Shown in pieces: positions 26,735 to 35,054 of a DNA stretch of 53,523 bases. The position numbers were made by a program, and so were the translations under genes. Every line of letters starts with the position of its first letter. Position 1 is the stretch's first letter. Below the pieces are notes generated by a model that worked only from the letters and a program-made list of their open reading frames with translations, did not search any database and had not been told where the DNA came from. The stretch comes from CAYUWG01 sp964448285 (GTDB lineage: Bacteria > Bacteroidota > Ignavibacteria > SZUA-365), in NCBI GenBank assembly GCA_964448285.1, contig CAYUWG010000023.1, forward strand, positions 1-53,523. The letters are read 5' to 3'.

Positions 26735-27454
26735 GTGAGTCACTCGCTGGTCATCATACCAACGTTCAACGAGCAGGAAAACATTCGCAACATGATTCCG
26801 GAGGTTCTTCGTCAGGATGAAGGATTGCACGTCCTTGTCGTCGATGACAATTCCCCTGATGGCACGGGGGCAACGGTCAAGGAATTGATGAAGGATAATC
26901 CGCGCGTCCATCTTCTCGAACGGGAACGGAAAATGGGATTGGGCACCGCATACGTTGCGGGATTCAAATACGCGATCGCGAACGGCTTCGTGCACGTCTT
27001 TGAAATGGACGCCGATTTTTCACACGACCCGAACATGCTTCCGGAATTTCTCCGGACGGTGAAGGACTACGATCTCGTTCTCGGTTCACGCTACATCAAG
27101 GGCGTCAACGTTATCAACTGGCCGATGAAGCGCTTGCTTCTGAGTTACTTCGCAAACCAGTACACGCGAATCGTTACCGGCTTACCGGTGAAGGACGCTA
27201 CCGGCGGATTCAAATGCTTTCGTGTTGAAGTCTTGAAGTCCATCGACCTCGATGCGATCCATTCGAACGGTTATGCGTTCCAGATCGAGATGAGCTTCAA
27301 GGCGTGGAAAAAAGGCTATCGGATCAAAGAGATTCCCATCATCTTCATGGATCGTCGGGTCGGCGTTTCGAAAATGTCGAAGAAGATCGTCCGTGAAGCG
27401 GTAACGATGGTCTGGCGGCTCCGATTTCACTCGATGTTCGGTTTACTGAAGTGA
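26735..27454 (+). CDS. Polyprenol monophosphomannose synthase-like glycosyltransferase (GT2)
   Basis: From the GTG at 26735 this is a 239-residue GT2 enzyme. Motifs are L-V-I-I-P-T-F-N-E-Q-E-N near the start, V-V-D-D-N-S-P-D-G-T, the D-A-D-F-S-H-D-P metal/sugar motif and D-A-T-G-G-F-K-C-F-R. These are the signatures of dolichol/polyprenol-phosphate mannosyltransferases, which load mannose (or glucose) onto polyprenyl phosphate in the inner membrane. The open frame reaches back to 26663, but GTG at 26735 has GGAAGG eight bases upstream and gives the usual length. It probably belongs to the polysaccharide block upstream. Confidence 0.85.
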   Translation: MSHSLVIIPTFNEQENIRNMIPEVLRQDEGLHVLVVDDNSPDGTGATVKELMKDNPRVHLLERERKMGLGTAYVAGFKYAIANGFVHVFEMDADFSHDPNMLPEFLRTVKDYDLVLGSRYIKGVNVINWPMKRLLLSYFANQYTRIVTGLPVKDATGGFKCFRVEVLKSIDLDAIHSNGYAFQIEMSFKAWKKGYRIKEIPIIFMDRRVGVSKMSKKIVREAVTMVWRLRFHSMFGLLK

Positions 27455-27605
27455 TGCATAATCACCCCTCAGAGGCACCGTCTTTATTGCATCATCTGAC
27501 GGTCAATGATGACCGTCAAGGGCGGATGCGGCTGGATCGTTTGCGCTGCCAACCCGAATACCGTAAATTCGTTGACGATTTGTGCCGAAACAAGGCGCAG
27601 AACAT

Positions 27606-27678
27606 GCTCCCATCGACTAGAGGCCTAGGTCGCCACCCTTTCACGGTGAAAACACGGGTTCGAATCCCGTTGGGAGTA
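27606..27678 (+). tRNA. tRNA-Glu (TTC)
   Basis: A 73-nt cloverleaf can be drawn: acceptor GCTCCCA/TGGGAGT, D-stem GAC/GTC, anticodon loop CTTTCAC with TTC, and a perfect T-stem ACGGG/CCCGT around TTCGAAT. The acceptor closes with a G-U pair, and the anticodon stem has a terminal C-A mismatch. No CCA is encoded. Confidence 0.88.
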
Positions 27679-27705
27679 CAAGTCCAAACAATCGAATCAG
27701 ACTCC

Positions 27706-28206
27706 TCACATATCGTAGAGCGTATCGTCTCGACGTGGAGGCTGTGAGCGTTGTCCCCAACCTTTCCGGATGACTTTAAATGGATTCTCATCTGAATCCA
27801 TGACATCTCCCATTTCTGCTTCAACTGTTTCCGGGTCTTCGCCAGCTTCTAAACGAGAGAGCGCTTGCTGAATCGAGTCGTTGAATTCCAATCCTGTTTC
27901 CTTTGCGAACTTTCGCATGAAGAGCGCCATCGATTTCGGATCGTCTTCATTGAGTGATTCGGCTTCCGATGCTAATCCCATCAGTGCGCGTTCCATACGC
28001 GATTCATCGATCGGAAGGTCGGACAGCGGGTCATCACCTGATTCAGACCTGGAAGAGGACACAACGGCAAACGGAGAGATCTGACGTTTCAGTTTATTCG
28101 ATGCCTTGCATGATGGACAATCAGGAACGGTCACCGTGTCAATGCGTCGCGAGCGAAAACTGAAAACCATGTGGCAGTCAGGGCAATAGAATTCGTAAAT
28201 CGGCAT
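27706..28206 (-). CDS. FmdB-type zinc ribbon protein with long acidic C-terminus
   Basis: The 166-residue protein starts with a classic FmdB zinc ribbon, M-P-I-Y-E-F-Y-C-P-D-C with a second C-P-S-C pair near residue 33. FmdB proteins are named as putative regulators and many are only 70-110 residues. Here an extra C-terminal part of about 110 residues follows, helical and rich in Asp/Glu/Ser, closing with basic residues (G-W-G-Q-R-S-Q-P-P-R-R). It is convergent with the tRNA-Glu, 27 bases away. Function of both parts is unknown. Confidence 0.82.
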   Translation of the reverse strand: MPIYEFYCPDCHMVFSFRSRRIDTVTVPDCPSCKASNKLKRQISPFAVVSSSRSESGDDPLSDLPIDESRMERALMGLASEAESLNEDDPKSMALFMRKFAKETGLEFNDSIQQALSRLEAGEDPETVEAEMGDVMDSDENPFKVIRKGWGQRSQPPRRDDTLYDM

Positions 28207-28229
28207 TCGTTACTCCATGGAGTGTTATG

Positions 28230-28256
28230 AAAAACGCCGATACATGGTACCGGCGT
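28230..28256 (-). terminator. Rho-independent terminator
   Basis: On the minus strand ACGCCG pairs with CGGCGT and is followed by a T run. It sits just after the stop of the lipoprotein gene ending at 28278 and separates it from the FmdB gene. Confidence 0.65.
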
Positions 28257-28277
28257 GTTTCGCTGATGTTGATCCGG

Positions 28278-29135
28278 TTATTGCTGGTAAGAAACCAATT
28301 CCTGGATTTCACCGGGAACGGGAAATGAACCAAGCCCGAAAGGCAGTGTAAAGACGCCGCTTTCCTGCAACACCTTGATCTGGCCGTCGGGATCATCGGA
28401 AAACCACATCGTGACTTTGATATTCCCAAAGGGAGAACCGAGGACTGTCGTCGAAACCGTCAACGAGGATTTCCATGTGTTGACCTGCTTCGTTCCAACC
28501 GTGATCTTCTCGTCCTTGGCTTCAAGCTTCCCCTTGATCTTGACAATGACTGTTACGGGAAATCCTGAGATGTTGAAGGAAAGCTCGGTTCCGAGTTCCG
28601 GTCCGATGGTCCACTCTTTCCCGACGTCGTATGCATTGCCATCCTGGTTGTAGTACATGGCGATAACATCCCACTCAGGACCGGGAATAGAGGGTGGTTG
28701 AATGGGAAAGGCAGCAGTCATCAACGCGACCATTGTGTTGAGTATTTCCGTTCGGAAGCCATAGGCCTGTATTTCACGAGAGAACGTGGCCGAGCCTGAC
28801 GTTCCTCCACTCACGCGAATCCGCAGTGTGTCTTTTTCATTCGTACCGGCGTCCGTCCCGATTCGGTAGAACCAATCGCTGAACGCGCCTAAGAGTAATC
28901 CGCCGTTACCCTTGATCGAGACGTTGTAATCACGAGTCGTTCCCGGGATCTTGGCGTTCGTCGAGTCGAGATCAGTCCGGTTGTATTTGAACGATGAGTT
29001 TGGAACGAGCTTGATGTCCATCCGACCTGACGTGGATGGAGGCGTCGGCGTATCATCCTCGTCGCTGCAGCCTGTAAATGAAATGATCAGAAGTCCTGTG
29101 CAGAGTAGGGATAAGATGAAACGAGTGCGATGCAT
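28278..29135 (-). CDS. Putative lipoprotein of unknown function
   Basis: The 285-residue product has a lipoprotein signal with lipobox S-F-T-G-C, then an Asp/Thr/Pro linker. The rest looks beta-rich and has no motif I recognise. The ATG at 29135 is chosen over the longer frame (to 29210) because GGAGAA lies upstream and it starts the signal peptide; the longer frame would run into the rpmA terminator. It stands alone between two terminators. Confidence 0.75.
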   Translation of the reverse strand: MHRTRFILSLLCTGLLIISFTGCSDEDDTPTPPSTSGRMDIKLVPNSSFKYNRTDLDSTNAKIPGTTRDYNVSIKGNGGLLLGAFSDWFYRIGTDAGTNEKDTLRIRVSGGTSGSATFSREIQAYGFRTEILNTMVALMTAAFPIQPPSIPGPEWDVIAMYYNQDGNAYDVGKEWTIGPELGTELSFNISGFPVTVIVKIKGKLEAKDEKITVGTKQVNTWKSSLTVSTTVLGSPFGNIKVTMWFSDDPDGQIKVLQESGVFTLPFGLGSFPVPGEIQELVSYQQ

Positions 29136-29190
29136 ATGGATTCTCCGTGTAGTGAAGAGTGGTAGTCTTTTTCCGGTTCGAATATAAAGA

Positions 29191-29219
29191 AAAAGGGATG
29201 TCCGCGACATCCCTTTTTT
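29191..29219. terminator. Rho-independent terminator (symmetrical) after rplU-rpmA
   Basis: GGGATGTC pairs with GACATCCC across a three-base loop, flanked by A and T runs on the two sides. On the minus strand it ends the rplU-rpmA transcript 18 bases after the rpmA stop. Confidence 0.88.
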
Positions 29220-29236
29220 ATCGACTGTGCTTGCGC

Positions 29237-29497
29237 TTATTCCGATGCCGGGTAAACGCTCACCTGTTTTCGGTCCTTCCCCTGTCTTTCGAAGGAAACC
29301 GTTCCGTCAACCAATGCGAAGAGAGTATCGTCGCTGCCCTTGCCGACGTTTTTCCCGGGGTGAAATTTCGTGCCTCTCTGACGAACGAGGATGGAGCCTG
29401 CCGTAACCTGCTCACCGCCGAATCGCTTTACTCCGAGATACTGGGGATTGCTGTCCCGTCCGTTTCGAGAGCTTCCAAGTCCTTTTTTATGTGCCAT
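29237..29497 (-). CDS. rpmA: 50S ribosomal protein bL27
   Basis: The 86-residue protein is a standard bL27, beginning M-A-H-K-K-G and including the family segments G-G-E-Q-V-T-A-G-S-I-L-V-R-Q-R-G-T and H-P-G-K-N-V-G. The N-terminus, once it follows Met directly, reaches the peptidyl-transferase centre. It does not carry the extra cleaved N-terminal leader known from Firmicutes. It follows rplU by 13 bases, the usual L21-L27 operon. Confidence 0.97.
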   Translation of the reverse strand: MAHKKGLGSSRNGRDSNPQYLGVKRFGGEQVTAGSILVRQRGTKFHPGKNVGKGSDDTLFALVDGTVSFERQGKDRKQVSVYPASE

Positions 29498-29510
29498 GGT
29501 TCAGGTGTCC

Positions 29511-29825
29511 TTACTTCGATGCGATTTTGGTGATTTCGATGTGCGTGAATTGCTGTCGATGCCCATTGAGCTTGCGGTACCCTTTTCGACGTTTCTTCTT
29601 GAAGACGAGAACCTTGTCGTCCTTGATGTGCTCAAGCACCTTCGCCGTAACCTTGGACTTATCGACATTCGGCGTTCCGATCTTTATGCCCTTGTCGTCG
29701 GCTACGAGAAGTACGTCGCTGAACTCCACCTTCGAACCGATTTCGGATGCGAGGAGCGGGACGAACAGTTTTTGCTCCTCAGTCACTTTGAACTGCTTAC
29801 CGGCGATATTTATGATTGCATACAT
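29511..29825 (-). CDS. rplU: 50S ribosomal protein bL21
   Basis: The 104-residue protein is a standard bL21: M-Y-A-I-I-N-I-A-G-K-Q-F-K-V at the start and K-K-R-R-K-G-Y-R-K-L-N-G-H-R-Q near the end. It binds 23S rRNA in the large subunit and is the first gene of the L21-L27 pair. A promoter candidate of Bacteroidota type lies 37-67 bases upstream of its start. Confidence 0.97.
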   Translation of the reverse strand: MYAIINIAGKQFKVTEEQKLFVPLLASEIGSKVEFSDVLLVADDKGIKIGTPNVDKSKVTAKVLEHIKDDKVLVFKKKRRKGYRKLNGHRQQFTHIEITKIASK

Positions 29826-29861
29826 GATTTCATTTTCTCCATCTGAATGGATTCAAGATGA

Positions 29862-29892
29862 CAAATCTATGCAATGCCGTCGTTTCAGTCAA
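29862..29892 (-). promoter_or_regulatory. Promoter of rplU-rpmA, Bacteroidota-like (TTG-N20-TAGATTTG)
   Basis: On the minus strand TTG, 20 bases, then TAGATTTG, which fits the TAnnTTTG -7 element. The same bases also read as TTGACT-17-TAGATT in the sigma-70 style. It lies in a gene-free stretch just upstream of rplU. Confidence 0.6.
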
Positions 29893-29982
29893 CAGCGGGA
29901 TCATCGAGGTGTTGAAAAGCAGCGTTTTTCCACATGTTTTCAAAGGAATGGAATTTCACATTGAAAGCATGGTGAGAACTCC

Positions 29983-30888
29983 TCAGCATGGACTGCACTC
30001 ATTATCCGATTTCTGAAATGCAGTCGATTCAATCTGAACCGTCGTGTGCGAGATTCCGAACTTCTCCATGAGCACGTTCGATATTTCCCGAAGCGTCGAA
30101 TCCTGTGGAATGACGGAGGATTCATTCAGTACGACGTGGCAACTCAGCGAGGGCATCCCCGATGTGATAATCCAGACGTGGAGATCATGCACGTCCTTGA
30201 CGAATGGCAGATCGAGGAGTGATTGTCGAATCGATTCGATATCGATACTGTCGGGAACTGCCTCCATGAGAATACGAAACGCTTCGCTTACCAATCGATA
30301 CGCACTGAAAAGCACGACGGCGGCGATCAGGATAGAGAGCACTGGATCTAACCATGGGACATTCCAGAGGATCATGCAGACAGCGCCGATAACGATGGCG
30401 ACGCTTGAGAGTAAATCTCCGACTACATGAAGGAACGCACTGCGAACGTTGATGCTTCTTGCATGCCGAAGGAAGAAGGCTGAAGCGCCATTCGCAGCGA
30501 GACCGATGGCAGCAACGGTCAGCATCATCGGAATATCGATGACCGCAGGCGTCGTTAACCGCTGAATTGCTTCATAGCAGATGAGGGCACAAATCACGAG
30601 GAGAATCACTCCATTGAGTAGCGCGACAAGCACTTCGATGCGACGAAAGCCGTACGTGAACTGCCCGCCAACGGGTCTTTTCGAAACATGGATCGCCAGC
30701 AAACTCAACGTCATGGCTAAGACATCCACGAACATGTGTCCAGCATCTGCCATGAGAGCGAGACTGCCGCTGAACAATCCTCCGATAACCTCCGCAAACA
30801 ATATCCCGGACGTGAGGTAGAGAGCCCGGCGAAGATTGCGCTCTTCAGTGCGAGCCGGATTCGGAAGTTCGTATGTGTTCGTCGTCAT
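29983..30888 (-). CDS. Cation diffusion facilitator (CDF) metal exporter
   Basis: The 301-residue inner-membrane protein has six helices and the zinc-transport H-x-x-x-D pairs: D-A-G-H-M-F-V-D in TM2 and H-V-V-G-D-L-L-S-S in TM5. The cytoplasmic C-terminal domain (about 210-295) has the CDF dimer fold with D-L-H-V-W-I-I-T-S-G. It exports Zn2+ (possibly Cd2+ or Co2+) in exchange for protons. ATG at 30888 gives the expected N-terminus; the frame extends to 30993. It is divergent from the TPR lipoprotein gene. Confidence 0.9.
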   Translation of the reverse strand: MTTNTYELPNPARTEERNLRRALYLTSGILFAEVIGGLFSGSLALMADAGHMFVDVLAMTLSLLAIHVSKRPVGGQFTYGFRRIEVLVALLNGVILLVICALICYEAIQRLTTPAVIDIPMMLTVAAIGLAANGASAFFLRHARSINVRSAFLHVVGDLLSSVAIVIGAVCMILWNVPWLDPVLSILIAAVVLFSAYRLVSEAFRILMEAVPDSIDIESIRQSLLDLPFVKDVHDLHVWIITSGMPSLSCHVVLNESSVIPQDSTLREISNVLMEKFGISHTTVQIESTAFQKSDNECSPC

Positions 30889-30917
30889 TCGTCGAAAAAA
30901 TACAGCGGCAAGCGGTG

Positions 30918-32747
30918 ATGCTGAAATATGCCCTTGTTCCCGCTCCCGGACTGTCCCTATATTTCCGTGTGATTGTTCCGTCACGAAGTTCAAAATCCAA
31001 TTCTCTCCGTTTCTATCCCTTCCTGTGCCTTCTTCTCATCGGATGCACTGCAACGAAGAACCTTTCGCATGAACCTGCTGAAGAGGATCCGATGCAACAG
31101 TACTCGGAGGAAGAAAAAAAGGACATTGCGGTTCGCTATTACATCGCGGGTTCCGTCAGCGAGAGTAAGAACGATTTAGACGCTGCGCTAACCTCGTACT
31201 ATCACGCGTTGCGCTTCGATGAAAATGCCGCACTCTATGCCGCCGCTGCTCGGTGCTATGCAGGCATGGGCCGATGGGATATGGTATCGCACTTTTCACG
31301 AAAAGCCGTCTGGTTGGATTCCACGAACACGACCTACCGCGAGGAACTGGCGCATGCGCTCATGATGACGATGCATTACGATTCAGCGCTTACGGAATTC
31401 GAGCATCTCATTCGTCTTTCTCCGGAAAACGTGGAAGCACGTTTTACGCTCGCACGCCTCTATCAATCTTCTGAACCGGAGAAAGCACTTGAATTGTATC
31501 GCGGACTGTTAGATGATATCGGCGCCGAAGGTGATCTTCTCTTCGCCCTTGCTGAGACCTACTCTATGCTTGGCCGTTTTGATGAATCTGCCGAAGCCCT
31601 TGAGCATCTCCGACGGCTCGATCCCGACGATGAAGGAGTGTTGCTGAACCTGAGCGATATCTACCATCAGGCAGGGAAATACACTCAAGCTATTTCGGTT
31701 CAACATGAGCTTCTCACGCGATTCCCGGAAAACCTTCATCACAGAGTCAGTCTCGCACAGTTACTCCTTTCTGCTGACCGGTGGTACGAAGCGGATTCTG
31801 TTCTCATGCGCGTTCTTGAGACGGATTCCCTCGATATCGAGATCGCCATGGAGGCAGGGGAGATTTACCTTCAGCATTCATTGATCGATTCCTCGGTCAC
31901 GCCGAAGGCGAGCAATGTTTTCGAAGCCTTGATGAAAGATTTCGAAGAGGATTGGCGTCCATATTGGCTTGCCGGTGCGATGCATTTCAATCATGGCCGA
32001 TACGAAGAATCGATCAGCCACTTTCAAAAAGCGCTCAGACGCGATCCGAACAACGGGCAGACGCTTGACATACTCGCACGAGCGTACCTTGCCATCGAAG
32101 ATTATTCTTCGGCAATCAAACCGTTGCAGACGATTATCGATTGGAAGCTCGCCACGGCGGAGACGTACACTTATCTCGGACTTGCATTCGTAAAACTGGG
32201 GAAGCACGAACGCTCCGTCGAAGCATTGAGGAAAGCATTGGAACTTGACTCGAACAGGATGGATGCTCTCAGCACATTGGCAATGACGCTCGATGATATG
32301 AACCGTTACGATGAATCAGACTCTCTGTATGAAAGAGCATTGCTTGCCTATGACCGAAATGAAGTCCGGAAGGATGCCACGTACTACCTTCTCCTGAACA
32401 ACTTTGCCTACGCGCTATCAGAGCGTGGAATTGAACTTGAACGAGCCTTGGAGATGTCCGGCAAGGCGGTGAGCTTCGAAGAAAGAAACAGTTCCTATCT
32501 CGATACCATCGGTTGGATCTATCACAAGATGGGAATGCACGATCTCGCGCTGAAGTACATTCAGGCTGCCATCGACGCACGAGAAGCAGCAGGCGAACCT
32601 GTCGGAAGTGTTTTATATGAACATCTCGGTGACGTCTATCAAGCGCTTGGGGACAAACAACAGGCTCTGAAATACTGGAAATCCGGTGCAGAGCAAGACC
32701 CTTCGAACAAAAACATTACTGAAAAGATTTTTCGCAACACGCAATGA
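30918..32747 (+). CDS. TPR-repeat lipoprotein
   Basis: The roughly 609-residue product has a lipobox L-L-L-I-G-C at about residue 43, followed by more than ten tetratricopeptide repeats (about 75-605) with typical A-x-x-Y and G-x-x-x-x-A spacing. It is expected in the periplasm, anchored to the outer membrane, acting as a protein-protein scaffold. The open frame starts at 30873, inside the divergent CDF gene, so that start is unlikely. ATG 30918 and GTG 30969 are both possible and neither has a strong ribosome site. Its stop overlaps the DUF4292 gene start (ATGA). Confidence 0.85.
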   Translation: MLKYALVPAPGLSLYFRVIVPSRSSKSNSLRFYPFLCLLLIGCTATKNLSHEPAEEDPMQQYSEEEKKDIAVRYYIAGSVSESKNDLDAALTSYYHALRFDENAALYAAAARCYAGMGRWDMVSHFSRKAVWLDSTNTTYREELAHALMMTMHYDSALTEFEHLIRLSPENVEARFTLARLYQSSEPEKALELYRGLLDDIGAEGDLLFALAETYSMLGRFDESAEALEHLRRLDPDDEGVLLNLSDIYHQAGKYTQAISVQHELLTRFPENLHHRVSLAQLLLSADRWYEADSVLMRVLETDSLDIEIAMEAGEIYLQHSLIDSSVTPKASNVFEALMKDFEEDWRPYWLAGAMHFNHGRYEESISHFQKALRRDPNNGQTLDILARAYLAIEDYSSAIKPLQTIIDWKLATAETYTYLGLAFVKLGKHERSVEALRKALELDSNRMDALSTLAMTLDDMNRYDESDSLYERALLAYDRNEVRKDATYYLLLNNFAYALSERGIELERALEMSGKAVSFEERNSSYLDTIGWIYHKMGMHDLALKYIQAAIDAREAAGEPVGSVLYEHLGDVYQALGDKQQALKYWKSGAEQDPSNKNITEKIFRNTQ

Positions 32748-33511
32748 CATCCCTGAGAACGGTCTCCTTCCTTCTTTCTCTTCTTCTCCTTTCCTGTTCG
32801 TCATCGAAATTCGATCTCTCAAAACCGATCGATCCTCAAGAGGTTATCCGATACGTCAATCAACGGAATCAGGCTGTCATGACGCTTGCGGCTTCCGGGC
32901 GGCTTTCCATCGATACGCCGGAACTCTCGAACAGCGGGAGTATGTCGGTGCGGCTCGTAAAGCCCGACACGCTGTTGATCGATATCTCCGGACCGTTCGG
33001 AGTCGGGGTTGCAAAGGGTCTCCTGACGAATAAGTCCTTTGTCTTTTTCAACAGCCTGGAAAACACGGTTGTTGAAGGAGAAACGAACGCTCGCAATCTT
33101 CAAAACATCCTTCGCATCTCCATAGAATTTTCAGACATATTAGATGTGCTTACCGGTACGCTCGGATTTTCACATAAGCCGGACGGCGTTGCTCCTGTTG
33201 GTACGCTCGACGGTTCGGATTATAAGCTGCTTTACAAAGGGAGCGACTTCTCGGTCGAGTACACGATCGATATGGATTACCTCTGTATCAAGAAATTCGT
33301 GGAGAAGAATAGCTCCGGCGATATAGTCGAAGTCATTACCTTCCGAGATTTCCGAAAGAAATCGGACATCTACATCCCCGCTGTCATATCAATATCGCGT
33401 CCATTGATGGAGGAGGCGCTGGCGTTGGTCTATGATCGCCAAACGATAAACAGCTACCCACTTGACTTCACGCTTAAGATTCCAAAATCGGCCAGGAAAA
33501 TAACTTTTTAG
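32744..33511 (+). CDS. DUF4292 lipoprotein (LolB-like fold)
   Basis: The 255-residue protein has lipobox L-L-L-S-C, then a domain of the DUF4292 type. The early A-A-S-G-R-L-S-I and later G-S-M-S-V-R-L-V-K-P-D segments are typical of this LolA/LolB-like fold. Such proteins are thought to help lipoprotein or envelope assembly in Bacteroidota. The TPR gene upstream overlaps by four bases and an EnvC-like gene follows after 90 bases, an order I know from many members of the phylum. Confidence 0.8.
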   Translation: MTSLRTVSFLLSLLLLSCSSSKFDLSKPIDPQEVIRYVNQRNQAVMTLAASGRLSIDTPELSNSGSMSVRLVKPDTLLIDISGPFGVGVAKGLLTNKSFVFFNSLENTVVEGETNARNLQNILRISIEFSDILDVLTGTLGFSHKPDGVAPVGTLDGSDYKLLYKGSDFSVEYTIDMDYLCIKKFVEKNSSGDIVEVITFRDFRKKSDIYIPAVISISRPLMEEALALVYDRQTINSYPLDFTLKIPKSARKITF

Positions 33512-33601
33512 GAAAGTAATCTCACGTTTTCTTTAAGATCATCGCCGTAACTCCTTTAATTTCATTTTCTTTTATTGCTGAAAGCCGTATAATTCGGCGA
33601 G

Positions 33602-35044
33602 ATGTCGAAACTGAGTCGCAGAATAGCGCTCCTGTTCCTCTGTGCATTCCTGACCGGTGGGATTGGAAATCTTCCTGAAGCCTTCGCTCAGAAAAAGCCC
33701 AACTCGACGAAGAGTTCACCTTCCAAATCAAAGAAGCCGGTTGTAAAACAGCAGACTTCGTCTAAGAAAAAGAACGCCTCACAAAGAAACGTAACGGCAG
33801 GATCGTCACGGAAGAGGAAAGGAATTACAACTGCACAATCTACGCAGAGACCCGCGGGACAAACACGGGAAATCAAGCTCAAGAAAAACGAGCTTGATAA
33901 GATCCGTCAGGATATCAAGGAGTTCGAGAAAAGGCTTTCAGATTCGAAGCGGCGTGAAAAAAACACGCTCGAACAGCTCGATATGTACGAAAAACAAACC
34001 ACGCTTTTAAGGACACTCGTCAACCAGTTGAATCTTCGCATCGATGATAATCGCCGGGAGATTACCGCAGTGCAAAGAGAATTGGACGATGCGCGGAGAT
34101 CTCTTGACCGCCTGAAGAAGCGTTACGCTCGTTCCATCGTTACGCTCTATAAAAGAGGACGCTCTCACGACACGGAACTCCTGCTTGCATCCGTTTCACT
34201 GAACCAAATGCTGATCCGTGCGCGCTATCTCAAAGCGTTTACGCTTCGTAATAAGAAAGAAGTGGACGAGATAAAGCGGCGACAAGATGAGATCAGCGCT
34301 AATATGAACCTCCTCGCATCGAAACTCGAGCACCAGGAAGCGACGATGAAAGAGAAAAAAAACGAGGAGAGCAATCTTGCTCAAAAGAGCAACGAGCGTC
34401 GCCATCTGCTGAACGACATTCGACAGGATAAGGAGACATACGCAGCACAGCTTCGTCGCAAGCAGGCGGCGGCTGCAAAGATCGAAAGGATCATAGCAGA
34501 CCTCGTGGAACGTGAACGGCTCAAGAAGCTTGAGGCAAGAAGGAAGGAATCCAGGATTGCTGATACTGATCGGTCTGCGGGAGTCTCGCGTCTCGATCGA
34601 AAAGTCACGTCGCTTCCTTCAAAATCAGTACCCGTGACAGGCTTCGGTAAACTTCGGGGGCAGCTTCCCTGGCCTGTTTCCCACGGTGCCGTGATCGGAA
34701 AATTCGGTGAGCAGGTGAATCCGCGTTTGGGAACAGTTACGGTGAGTCATGGAATCGACATTCGTGTCCCGAGCGGTTCACATGTCCGCTCAGTTGCAGA
34801 TGGCGTCGTTTCGATGATCAACTTCATCGCCGGTTTTGGGAATCTCCTGATCATAGACCACGACGATGGGTTCTATACGGTCTATGCGCATCTCTCCTCC
34901 ATACACGTTCGTGATGGCCAGAGAGTGAAAGCCGGTCATGTTATTGCTGCGACCGGAGAGGGTACCGGGGAAGAGCAACTCCATTTCGAATTATGGTGGG
35001 AAAGACAAAAACAGAATCCCTTATCGTGGCTGGCTCCGAAATAA
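33602..35044 (+). CDS. EnvC-like murein hydrolase activator, coiled coil plus degenerate LytM (M23) domain
   Basis: The 480-residue periplasmic protein has a signal peptide ending A-F-A-Q, a Lys/Ser-rich linker, a long coiled coil (about 95-325) and a C-terminal LytM/M23 domain (about 360-478). The first zinc motif S-H-G-I-D-I is present and Y-A-H-L is present. The usual H-x-H near the end reads Q-L-H-F-E-L-W, so one of the two histidines is missing. This fits an EnvC/NlpD-type activator that switches on an amidase instead of cutting peptidoglycan itself. It is likely to work in cell separation. Last gene of the TPR/DUF4292 block. Confidence 0.85.
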   Translation: MSKLSRRIALLFLCAFLTGGIGNLPEAFAQKKPNSTKSSPSKSKKPVVKQQTSSKKKNASQRNVTAGSSRKRKGITTAQSTQRPAGQTREIKLKKNELDKIRQDIKEFEKRLSDSKRREKNTLEQLDMYEKQTTLLRTLVNQLNLRIDDNRREITAVQRELDDARRSLDRLKKRYARSIVTLYKRGRSHDTELLLASVSLNQMLIRARYLKAFTLRNKKEVDEIKRRQDEISANMNLLASKLEHQEATMKEKKNEESNLAQKSNERRHLLNDIRQDKETYAAQLRRKQAAAAKIERIIADLVERERLKKLEARRKESRIADTDRSAGVSRLDRKVTSLPSKSVPVTGFGKLRGQLPWPVSHGAVIGKFGEQVNPRLGTVTVSHGIDIRVPSGSHVRSVADGVVSMINFIAGFGNLLIIDHDDGFYTVYAHLSSIHVRDGQRVKAGHVIAATGEGTGEEQLHFELWWERQKQNPLSWLAPK

Positions 35045-35054
35045 TCCAATCCGT

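Noticed and set aside
27451..27747. Plus-strand open frame of 98 codons over the tRNA-Glu
   Set aside because: It runs through the tRNA gene and into the opposite FmdB gene; no protein-like features.
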